A stretch of 64,000 bases of DNA, from contig CM041197.1 in assembly GCA_023078555.1 (NCBI GenBank), positions 11,319,257 through 11,383,256 on the forward strand, written 5' to 3'. The stretch is from Ulva prolifera (taxonomy: Eukaryota; Chlorophyta; Ulvophyceae; Ulvales; Ulvaceae). A program made the position numbers and the translations under genes. Positions 9,628-20,500 of the stretch are shown piece by piece. Within the stretch, counting starts at the first letter, position 1, and each line of letters starts with the position of its first letter. The notes under the pieces were generated by a model. That model was not told the DNA's origin. It made no database searches and saw nothing but the letters and a program-made list of their open reading frames with translations.

Positions 9628-12600
9628 CTACTGCTGTGCATACTGTTGTGCATCGGCTGACAGCATGCTGACCAATGTCTCTTCAAGCAACTCATCAACC
9701 ATCCCTTCAGCAACCTCTGAATCACGTGTCGCCCGACCGCCTCCGTCATCCTGTGTCACCGGTTCTGCGAGAGTGTTCGTGTCCCGTGGAGCCTGAGGTG
9801 CACCAACGAGCTCCTCTCCAACCAGGGTCTCGGCGTTTTCCTCCATCGACTCGGATATGCACTTCTCCACAGCTTCAGCACTACCAACATCTGCACATAC
9901 CACTTGCGCTGCTGTTCGGATGCCAACCTCCTGCTTTAGGCCAGCGACTTTGTGCGCACCATCAGCACCACCATCCAATACTTGGTTCTCATGGAGCACT
10001 TCGGAGCACGGCTCTTCGGAGACGTCTACCGCGCCATCAGCATGCACAGCCTCCGGAGCAGGTTCCTCCAGCTCATCTGGCAGTTCCAATGGCGGAGGGC
10101 CTTCCTCCTCCAACAGATCCACATTTTCAGCGTCCTCCTCCGCCTCAGGTACACCACACGTCGCAGCAGGCTGCTCGAGGCTCAGCTGCCACTCTTGATC
10201 GTCATCTGCAACCTCTTTCACACCATCTGCAACATCCATGGGGTCTGCGTCCTGCAGTGTACCTGGTGCCTGTGAATTCCACAGGTCTGCACCAACAACC
10301 GCCGGCTCACCCTCACATGCCTCATCGTCTCGAGGCTCAGGTGGGTGATGTTCCGGGCAATCCTCCACTTCTCTGTCCACCGCATGTGCAGTGTCATGTT
10401 GTTCATCTGCTTTATCAGACCCTGCTCCACTGCCCCCTGCCGCAGCCAATGGCTCTAGAGCGGCAGGATCCGCCGCTTGCTCACTCACGCCTGGCATCTC
10501 CATGCCCGCAGTGTTCCCTGCAAGCATCACTCTCTCGATCGTCTACCTATATTTACTGGAGCACCATGCTGCCAGCCTGTTACAAAGCCGTACCCTTCAG
10601 ATCATCACCATCTGCAGCTTCGTTCATGTTTGGCGGCGCACTCACAGCGTCCTCAGACACAACAGGGCCATCTTCGATGTTTCCAGCAGCATCCAGGTTG
10701 GCGGCCTCTCCAACGTGCGCTGCAGCATCCGCACTGGCAACTGTGGCCACCACGTCTGAATCAGACCCCGAGATGGCGGACACCATTTCACCAGAGCCTG
10801 TGCGGGAGGCATCTACCGCAAGAGGCAGTGGTGTCTCCACAGTGTGTTCACCATTGCCACTGGTCACAGATGCGACGCTTGGGGGGTCAACCCCTCCTGA
10901 CACTGCACAACTGCCGGCCTCAGAGATGCTTGCCGCCTGGGCACCAAAGCTACTGCCGATGTCTTGCCTCACATGTTTTGGTCCAGGAAGACAACCATAC
11001 ACATCCTGCTTCAGGGCTGCACCTGCTTCCTCGCAATGTTGGCTTGCATTTGTTGCAGTTTCCAGGGGCCCCTGCTGTTCACTTGTACACCTGTCCCTCA
11101 CCACGCTACTGCTTTCGTTTAGAATATTGATACCATTGTGATTCACGGAAACTGATCCTGCTGCAACGCTCCCATCAGAGCTGCCGGCAGCACTGCTGTC
11201 ATAAGCACTGGCAGAGCTGTCAGTGCGTGCCCGTTGCGCCTGGCAGAAACTGACCGATGGAGCACCATCTTCACCTGGGACCTTTGAGGAAGCCACAGTA
11301 TCTGTATCAGCAGATTTCTGTGCGCCATCAGCTTCCCAAGCTCCCTCTTGTGCCCCAACATCACCTGAAGTGCGCTCTGGACACCGATCTGCAGCTGGTT
11401 CGGCTGCTGGAAGAATTTTCAGTGCGCTGCTGACATCGATGAACTTCCGAGCGATCACCGAAAAGTTCACAAGAGTGTCATGGAGCCATGCATCTTGCTC
11501 TACCTCGACCATAGTCAAGGCTTCTGCCCGCGCCACAGCAGCTGCGAAGGGCGCTGCAAGGGCGGTCAATGAGCTAGGCAACTTCAGTGTGTCCAACTGC
11601 AGTGGAGAGGCTGCATCCGACGGTGGGGCAGGTGCTACAATCCCCTGGTCTGCAAGGCTCTGAATTAGTGCCTCCGATGTTGGGACATCCGCCAGGTGTT
11701 CCACCATTCTGCAGAAAGCGTTCAGCTGTGTCTGTATGACGCACCATCGTTGCAGCAGTGGTGCTCTTCTGGATGGATGTTCGGTCTGCGAGTGAATCGG
11801 TGAAATTTAAGACCAGCTCCTCGATCACATCACTTCACCCACTTTACCAGCATTGTGCCTCAGGACATACCATCAGATGAGGGATACACACAACGCTGGA
11901 CGATCTGAAGTTGAGAATTATGACATACTGATCTGATCACGGTATACATGACGCTAAGGTGCAATGGAGGAGTTGCAGAGTGTTGGGCAGCAGCTGAGGC
12001 GCTGCAAGCTCACCAAGGTGGGTAGGACAAATGTCAAGGACACGATTCATGCCAATCAGGCAGACCCAAAGCTGATAGACTTACTTGACCGTGTGCTCTT
12101 GCAGGAATGAGATGACTTTGAGGGCTGCCTTCATCTCAGGCTTATCGATCACATCAGCGGTAGAGAGATGACCGCATGCATCTCGCAGTTTCTGCCCCTC
12201 GCGTTCTAACGTACGCCGGGCTCCCTGCAGCTCTTGCAGGACATCTGCAAGCCTCCTGCGGCTATCTGCACTTTCACGAAAAAGATGAGCCATACGAAAT
12301 CCAAGGTGGATCCATCTCCACTTCCAGATACTGCACACACGTGCGGGTTGCAGTGCATGGTGTCTCAGCCCAATCCGTGCTGACTTCAACCCAGCAAATG
12401 TGGCAATGTCTGACCGTCACCGTGGCCCAGCCAGGCATCGGGCTCAGAGCAACCCCCTCACTCGAGAAGCTGTCGAGCATCATATGTGTCACGGAATGGC
12501 ATGATTTGGTCACGTGCCTGTTGAGTGGCTAGTGTGTGGCCGCGTGCCGAACCGTGTGGGCAATGGGGGGGTGCCATGCGCCAGTGACATGCGCAGCTTC

Positions 12601-13691
12601 TCCCGAGCTGCAGTCGCCAAAGCCTGCTGGTTGGCGACCTCGTCCTTCAGCACTCGCACCTCGGCCTCAAGCTCATGCACGTATGCAATGCGGACCGTCT
12701 TCTGCAGCTTCCCCACCATCGAGAGTGCCTTATTCCGCTCCTACAGCACAGCCGTGTTGTTGGCCTTCTGCAAGAGAACAAATGCAACTGCACTGCGGTT
12801 CAGAGCAACGAAGGTGCAGTGTATGAGATGAAATCGCGAGTGATGCTCTCCTGTGCACAATGACGCCGCTGTGGGACTTGACACACGGTCATCCAGGAAA
12901 GGAATTGTCTGACATGGCGCACCTGCCGCAGCGTCCGATTCTTGCTCTTCAGATTCCGTACAATGTCACTCTGTGTACGCCGCTCTCCTGCAGCTGCAGG
13001 TGACAGTGAACGAATCCCAGATGAACTGTGCATCTCCTGCCTTGCTAGTGTTCCCTCCAAACGGCGTGCGTATACATGTGCTTTTTTCTGCATGGCCACA
13101 GAGCTCTCACCAGATCAAGAATAATTATTGTCCCTGCTGGACCACTTTCGGAAGTAATAGAGCATTGTTTGGCAATACCCATTCGGACTGCGGACATGCC
13201 TGCGCTGACCACGACGCTGACAACCAAATTTGCAGCCTCCAAGCAGGATGCAGTGCAAAGAAGCAGCCACGCGTAGATATCTCTACAAGACAAGGTCGCA
13301 CATTCTCTGTCATCAAATCAGACATCTGGATCTTGGCGTGAAACAGTTTCTCTGCCAGGACTTCCTTGTCCAAGTTTGCAAGAGACTGTATGTGAGCACG
13401 TATGTGTGTCCCTGAAGCATCGAATGCATTGGAGCTCGCTGCGGACACCATCCACCCCGGAGGCCCTGCAGTTGCTTTCCTGCTTCTCATTGGTGTACCT
13501 GAACGGCCTGCAGAATGGAAGTCTGCTGCAGCAGTACCCAGTCGCCATGACTCGGCTCCTGGAGTCGTTGGAGTCATAGGGGAAAGAGCCATCCCAGACA
13601 GCTTTTGAGCACCAGTGGGAGCACCCGTCTTGGACGGGACCTGCAAGATTGATGGTCGCCCCCGGCTCCCATCTGTCATGTGGAACGCCAT
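9628..13691 (-). CDS. coiled-coil protein with long acidic C-terminus, unassigned
   Basis: Minus-strand exons that join in phase: 13691-13302, 13087-12923, 12740-12589, 12270-12090, 11819 to about 11710, about 11655-10594, 10517-9628; the junction near 11.7 kb is not settled. The N-terminus is Ser/Pro-rich. A coiled coil follows through LANLDKEVLAEKLFHAK, KKAHVYARRLEGTL, IVRNLKSKNRTLRQERNKAL, VHELEAEVRVLKDEVANQQ and LADVLQELQGARRTLE. A helical region around LTALAAPFAAAVARAEAL comes next, and the last ~550 residues are Asp/Glu/Ala/Ser-rich and probably disordered. I do not recognise the family; a structural or microtubule-linked coiled-coil protein is possible. The start at 13691 is a guess, and an open frame at 13997-13704 could be an earlier exon. 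Confidence 0.6.
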
Positions 13692-14568
13692 GCACTCAAC
13701 CTGCTACTGTTTGTATGCCAACCCTTCAACGGCCAAGTAGCTGAAACACCGAGTGCCGCGTATTGACGCGAAGCTGCGAACAAGCCTCGTCGCGACTGGT
13801 ACTGACACGGTATACGCCTTCACAGACTCCCAGTGTAGCAGGTTGAACCTGAAAGTTCTTACACTTTCATTTTTGCCACTTACCATCACACCGGAGGAGC
13901 AGTTACTCGACGCAGAGTGGGTGACTGTCAAGATACCATTCTCCATCAACTCGAAAGACCACCATGAGCGATCTCGGACGAGCACAGATACAACCATGGC
14001 AGCAGAAAGCAGTCATACCAGCTGAGTGAGAGATGCTCGTCGATTCTTCGTTCTCAAGTGCAAGCCAGGCGATGAGACCAAGTTGGAGCGAAGCAGGCTC
14101 GAAATTGCGAGAGTCGATATGAACAGTGAATCAGGTTGTGGAGCACGAAATCTGTTGAGTCACTTGCCTTGCTGCCCAGGGAGTGCCGGAGCTAACACGG
14201 ACATTGCAGCTGCAAAGCTGCAGACCGTGCGTCCGAAACATCACAGGTGATACAGACGCGATGAATCCTGACGTGCCTACTGTGTCATCTTGCCACACTC
14301 ATTGAAGCAATGTCAACATGAAGTATCTAAGTGCGCTATGTTGAATATGCCAGAGGAGCGCGGACCCGGTAGCCATGGCGCTTGCTAGTCGCGCACAATC
14401 CAGTCCTCAGTCAACACTGATGTGTGATCAAGCCACACGACAGATTTCCAGACTATTGTACTGCATGCTCATGCCGTTGCTCAAGGCTGACCATTTTGCC
14501 CTCGGTTGTTGCTGTAATGCATCTCTAAGACAGCAAAGTAGCATAGCCTTGGCAAGTATACAGAACGC
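13692..14568. other. divergent intergenic region
   Basis: Lies between the minus-strand coiled-coil gene and plus-strand CIAO1, so it should contain both promoters. A minus-strand open frame at 13997-13704 (about 97 residues, Ser-rich) may be a first exon of the coiled-coil gene or chance. No clear regulatory motif was identified. Confidence 0.5.
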
Positions 14569-16976
14569 ATGTCAAATTTAATACCTATAACATCCTTGAC
14601 AGATCATACAGCGCGAGTATGGAGTGTGGCATGGTCTCCTGATGGTACGGAATACCATGGCTAAGGCCCAGCAGCAGCAGCTGTTTTGAGACGTAAATTA
14701 GATCGTCAAGGGCGGCTTCAAAGCAGAAGGTACATATCATATCCTGGTTACTGTTCATGCAGGCGCATGTTTGGCGAGCTGTGGTGGCGACAAGACTGTC
14801 AGGTTGTGGGAACGCCTCGCAGACTCCAGGGAGCCTGTGTGGTACTGCACAACCGTCCTTGAGCACACGCACACAAAGACCATCCGATCTGTGTCTTGGT
14901 CGCCTGCTGGGGCAGCTCTTGTCACTGCTAGCTTCGACGGTACTACCGCAATCTGGAGGAAGGAGCCGTCAGGTTGGGGGCAGGTGCGCCTTGCAGACCG
15001 TGACAATGAGTGCCACCGCCGCCAAAACTGCCACAGTCACGTCTGCATCAACGAATCCTCATCGTCGAGGTTAAATATCTGCAATTGTGATAGAAGATGC
15101 TGCTGTTGTTGATTGTGAAGAACGTGGGTTGTGCCCAAGCGGCGGGAGTAGATAGCCACTGGAACAGGCCATGGGCTTGTGCCCGTGCAGCTTGTGCTTC
15201 CTGGCCATTCACTTCTTTTTACCTGCAAAATGTTTCTATCATCCTTACCTCCATCAGTCCAGGTGACGGATCGTGCTACATGAATGCACACCCAGGCATG
15301 GCCGCGGTTCTGCAGAATGCAATGTTCGTCTGACCTCCGGAGCACGATCACAACACACACCTCCTGCCATTTTGCAGGTAGCAGTTCTGGAGGGACACGA
15401 GAACGAGGTAAAATGTGCAGTGTTTTCACCATCTGGGTCTTTGCTGGCGACATGCGGCCGTGACAAAACTGTGTGGATCTGGGAGAGCTTTCCAGCAGAT
15501 GACTTTGAGTGTGTTGATGTAAAACAAGGCCACTCTCAGGATGTCAAGATGGTGGCCTGGCATCCCACAACCAACGTACTGGCTTCTGCAAGCTACGACA
15601 ACACAATCAAGCTGTGGAAAGAAGATGCAGATGGCAGTGAATGGTGCGTTTTGACTTGACTGCAGTCACCCACATCGTGGCTGCTGAGCGCAACGGGATG
15701 AAGGCACCATCATAACATGTGCAATTGAGCTGTCGGGTAGATCAACCTCTTGCTCTGATAGCGATCAGTATTGCCCCCGCATTGAGGTGGGCCTAGCAGG
15801 AGACATAGCAGGAGACCTCGTCCCCCCATCCACCCCATGTCCAATCCGTTGAGGACGGATTAAAAGCTACCCCCTCCGTCTCAGGAGGTTGTGGGTTCGA
15901 TTCTGCGTGCGCTTTGGGGAATCGAAACGGCCGTACGTGACCACCTCGCTTAGCACAGGAGGAGGCCCTGTGAGTTGCGTACGGTCGTCTGAGGGGGGTT
16001 TCCCGGTGGTTTACCCCTTCGGCATGTGTGGTCCCGTTAATTCGGAGTTGTCAATGTCCAATAGGATACGGCTCAGTAAATTCAGATTTACTTTACGTTA
16101 CCCCACATGCAATCAAAAGGGGGCCGCCGCTCCCCGCCCACAGCCCTCATCGCGCCGCGCCGCAGTTGTTCTAGCTGTATGCGTGCTGATGCCGCTGGTT
16201 GTGGTGCTAGGTACTGTGCACAAACCCTGGAGGGCGTGCGGATGGGCCATGACTCGACGGTGTGGTCCCTCTCGTTCAGCTCGGATGGCCGGCACCTTGC
16301 GTCGGTGGGCGAGGACCGCACACTGCGGGTGTGGGAATGTGGCGAGCGTGACGGCGAGCCATTCTATCGCTTTGTGTGCGTAGAGCAGGGGGAGCATGGC
16401 CGGGCTGTGTACAGCGTGGCTTGGGGTGAGGACGGTATCATCGCTACCGGCTGTGGTGCGCACCTGCTCCCTGAGACATCTGCGCCTCCTGGCAACACAC
16501 ACGCTCGATGCTGGCACCTGCACTGTGCATCGCGGCAGTCATGGCTCCGGTTGTCCGGGTTCTCGTGCGATGCTGCTCACACGATCTTCATGCGATGGTG
16601 ACCCCTGCAGCAACCGAGGCTGCATCCGAACTGATTGAACATGTCGTTGTCCATAGCCCTTTCATGCTGTGTGTGATCAGGTGTGTGTAATATGAAGGCC
16701 AGGTGTATGCGAATGCTTGTTGACTTGTTTGTTGCTTGGCTGGTGGACTCTGTACTGGAGCATTGAGCGTGTGATGGTGCTGCAGGTGACAACGGGATCC
16801 GCATCTTCCGATTCGCGGGCGAGTCCTGCACGATGCTCCATTCGCACCACGAGGCGCACTCTCAGGATGTCAACTGTGTTGCCTGGAACCCCAAGCAGCC
16901 GGGCCTGCTGGCATCGTGTGGTGATGACAGCAGCATACGATTATGGAAGTTCCACCTAGATCCAGACATCGGCTGA
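14569..16976 (+). CDS. CIAO1: cytosolic iron-sulfur assembly protein CIAO1 (WD40)
   Basis: Scaffold subunit of the cytosolic Fe-S targeting complex (with MMS19 and CIAO2/AE7), which hands Fe-S clusters to cytosolic and nuclear apoproteins. Exons 14569-14644, 14763-14983, 15378-15643, 16211-16455 and 16786-16976 give 332 residues, the usual family length. The WD repeats run from [16 protein letters not shown] through [121 protein letters not shown] and a last blade ending [15 protein letters not shown]. Every junction keeps phase. Donors are GTACGG, GTGCGC, GTGCGT and GTGCGC, and acceptors end GCAG or CTAG. The start [18 protein letters not shown] matches the family N-terminus. Confidence 0.95.
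15790..16085 (+). mobile_element. possible tRNA-derived SINE-like element in CIAO1 intron 3
   Basis: Intron 3 contains a GGTTCGATTC string at about 15893, close to an RNA polymerase III box B, in the context GTTGTGGGTTCGATTCTG. Box-A-like sequence (GAGCTGTCGGGTAGA) lies about 170 bases upstream. There is no foldable tRNA cloverleaf. A decayed tRNA-derived SINE would explain it, but I see no second copy in the window and no clear target-site duplication. Confidence 0.25.
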
Positions 16977-17567
16977 TATGTAGCAGGCCTGATGCATGGC
17001 TTTGGAGCTCTTCGTCTCATTGCAGCGGCCTTGCGATCAGGCCACTGCAGTCGGAACATGGTAGGCTAGATGCAAAGAGCCTACATTAGATTATTCTTTG
17101 CGGTGCCAGAAACCCTGTCGCAACTAAGCTTCAAATTTTGATGTACGTGATGAGTTTCGACAGGATAGATGCTGGCCAAGGTTGAGCAACACCACTCCCA
17201 CTCCGTTACATTGACAAATGAAAATGTTAGAAAATGTAACATAAGCTTCCCTGCCAACTGACACTGCCTGAGCTCCGTGCATACAGAACCTTTTCTACAA
17301 TCTGTGGAACAAAACGGCCTCGCAGACTCCTGCACTAGGCTGATCTGCCCAACTGGGCCCCATGCGTCGTGATCCACGGAGACCTCAACGCTGTCGCATG
17401 TAACCCGTTTCACCGGCTCAAAGAAGAGCTCCACAGACTGCACCAATGCATGGGTCGGTGCGAACCACACACACCCCCTCCCCATCCAGCGACCGTCCAA
17501 GTACAGCGATCTGGAGTCGGAACCGGCAACTTTCCCGCCTTGAGTCAGGCCCTTGGCGGCACCAATG
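16977..17567. other. convergent intergenic region
   Basis: Lies between the stop codons of CIAO1 and the minus-strand ABHD18-like gene and probably consists of the two 3' UTRs. No gene recognised. Confidence 0.6.
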
Positions 17568-20500
17568 TCATGCGCCGCAGCCTGCAGTTTGCTCCCTCAC
17601 TCGTGCAGGTTGGTCCCCACGGGCCGCACCCACACCTGCCCCCGGAGGCGCACTCGGCGCATGCATGCCCACCGCCGCATCGCTCACGTGCAGCTGCTGC
17701 GCGGACTGCGGCGGCCCCTCGTCCAGCCTCTGCAGCGCCTGCGTAACGGCCTTGAGATAAAGGGGGTTGAGGAGCAGGAAGCTGCTGACGTGGCCGCCCT
17801 CCGCGTGCCACAGCTGCGAGCCGCGCCAGCGCGCCGCGATCGCCTCGGTGCTCTGCACCGCGACGTACGCGTCGTCCCGCGCCGCGACGAGCACGGCCGC
17901 GTGCGGCGCGAGGGGCCTGCACAGCCGTAGCACACGTCACGGGGCATGCATGCATGTGGATGTCGTCGTGGCAAGAGGTGCGACCACCAGCCGCCGGGCG
18001 GCTGTCCAGCTCCCGATCGCGTATTATGTCACTGCTGCGCGAGTGCTTTGACACGCCAAACTGCACAGCGGTCTTGCTGCACAACACCGCTGTGGCAGGT
18101 AGGGCACTGGCTATCACTCAAGCAACTGCACAGCGGTGTTGCAAAGTGCACAGCGGTGTTGCTTTCAGTGATAGCCAGCCGACAGCGGACAGTCTGCTGT
18201 GGCAGGTAGGGCACTACTGGAGCGTGACGTTTTCTCGAGTAGACACAGCCACTGGTGGCACAGAGGCAGGCGCACCTCGGGTAGCGGCAGATGTCGGTGA
18301 AGGCTTCCAGTGTCAGCGCCAGGAGCGCTTCTGCCCCGGGGTTTCTAACGCCGCCCCGCGCGTCCCCGGCCCGCGCCTCCGCCCCCCGTGCACCCTCCTC
18401 CGCCTCCTCCACCGGCCCCAGCATCTCCCCGCCGCTGATGGCGCGGCGCAGCAGCTGCGTGTACGTCTGGCTTCCGCGGCGCAGCGGCTCCGTGACGGTG
18501 CCGACCATGGCGCCGAGCGAGCGCTCGATGGCGCGCCGGTACGTGGCTACAGGGGGTAGTTCCGCCATGTCTGCCGACGGCGCGATCGGCCCGTCCGCGA
18601 GAACGGCTCGGCCCGCATCCTCCAGTGGCGGCGTTGCGGCATCTGCCGCATGCTTCCCTAGCGCATTGCTCTGTGCGTCCGAGGAGCCATGCATGTGCGT
18701 CGGTGGAGGGTGACCGGCCATGTGCCCATCACGTGGAGCAGGTGTTTCTGCAGATGAGGGGTCATGGTGCGGTGGGGTGGCTTCCAGGGGCACAGGAGCT
18801 TCATCCAAGGGTGGGTGGCCGAAGATGTAGTGTGTGATGGGCGCGCTGGGCCGGCGGGGTGGTGCTGGGTCGAGGGGTGGCGCGGCGGCGAGGTCTGCGG
18901 GCAGAGGCGGACGTGGCCGGAGGTGCTGCCGCCCGGCGCTCTTCCGTGTGTGCTGTGTGCTATGTCCATGCGCGGATCCGCCTGCAAACGGGCATAAGAC
19001 TTGGCCGAGTCACAAGCCGGGGGTGGGGGGGTTTCTGCCGCGGTCTCTGTCTGCACGTGTTTTTGCAGTATGTACTGGTGAACCTGGTGACCCTGCAGGG
19101 CGCCAAAGGAGAAGAGAACACCACAGTACATGGACGCCCTCGGCCAAGTCACGAAACGCATCACTGTAGAATGCCGGATTCTTCAACGAGTGCATGCGAG
19201 CAAAGGACGACAGTGACCAGCAGCCAGCGACATTTCCGAGCTGTGCCACGTAGATACTTGCTGGACCTTATGCCCCTAGCATGCTTGTCTGGGTTTCTCT
19301 GATACCGCCGCACTGGCAGTGTGGGTACGAGGATCGCAGTTGTACCACTACAAGTGGCGCACGCCGCCAATCGATGGCATGAGCTGTGTGCAGGAGGCTG
19401 CAGCGGACATCTTGACTCCTGGGGTTCCCGCTCATGTTAAGCTTGGCACAGGCTGCACACCGTGGGTAGCAGGTGGTTTCAGGGGTGCTGCCAGGCGGAT
19501 CCTGTGCATCAGCTCCAGCTCCGCCACGAGCAAGTCCTCGACTGTTGCGCGGAACGTGTCGGGGGCGAAATTGCGGCGGAGGACAACCGACGGTGGCTTG
19601 GGTGTGTGAGGGCGGAACCGATGCACTGGGCGGCCGCCACGCCCGGCCTGCGAGGGTGCATGTGCCGTCAGCACACGTGGGTGCGGTAAATGCATACCGA
19701 CCATGCATAACATAGGCATACATACAAACCCACGCGCATGCGGCAGCTCATACAGCCTCATTCAATCATGCGTGGTGTTGTCCTTGCTCGCCTTCCGGCC
19801 GGCGGAACAGCTGTTGCAAACAGATGAGTGGTCAAGCTGCTGAGAGCACATGTGAGTTGAACGGACTTGTGCGAGGGCTCAGCTCAGGAGCGTTCGGCGG
19901 CGACGCACCGGCCGCCGGGCCCCAGGTCTGCCCCACGTTGTCAGAAACGATAGCCGTTGCAGCAGGGCCCCTGCAGCGCGCAGCTGAGGCTGCAACCGCC
20001 CGGTGAACGGCGCCAGCGCTGGGCCCCCCGCCGCAGACCCCGCCCCACCACCTCCTGCCTCCGCTGCAGCCGGAGCCCCCGGATAAGCCGTAACTAGCAC
20101 CGGCGGTGCCGCTGCCGCATGCGGCCCGCTCTTGCCGTCGCGCTCCGCTCCCGCACCTGCGCTGTCGGCACGCTGCAAACCCGCCCGTGCATGCGGGTCC
20201 TGCTTCACCACCTCCCCCTGCTCATGCATGGCTGCAGCACTCCTTGATATCAAGCTGGCGGTCGCGCTGTCGGCCGCTGGCGGCCCAGAGTCTGCGCCAT
20301 CACTGGAGCTACTGGGGGAGTTGCTGGGGGGGCGGGGGCTCGGAGGCGCATTTGTTTTCGTAACCTGCGGCGACGTGTCCACAGGGGTGTATTTGAGCGT
20401 CGGCGGGGGTGAGGGGGGCGCGGCAAGGGAGAGCCGGGGCCGCGGCACGGCGCGGCGGCTGCGGGCGGCCTTGCGCGCCGGCGGCCGGCTGCGGCGCAGC

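Noticed and set aside
9675-11141. Long plus-strand frames opposite the acidic protein
   Set aside because: They mirror a low-complexity coding region on the minus strand, where exon phases agree (AAGG|GTACGG to TGCAG|GG).
12720-12790. An apparent in-frame stop (CTGTAG) in the coiled-coil gene
   Set aside because: CTGTAG is the splice acceptor; the exon begins at the following GAG, in phase with the preceding exon.
15880-15910. Possible tRNA gene from the GGTTCGATTC string
   Set aside because: No acceptor, D or anticodon stems can be formed around it at normal spacing; it was kept only as a weak SINE-like candidate.
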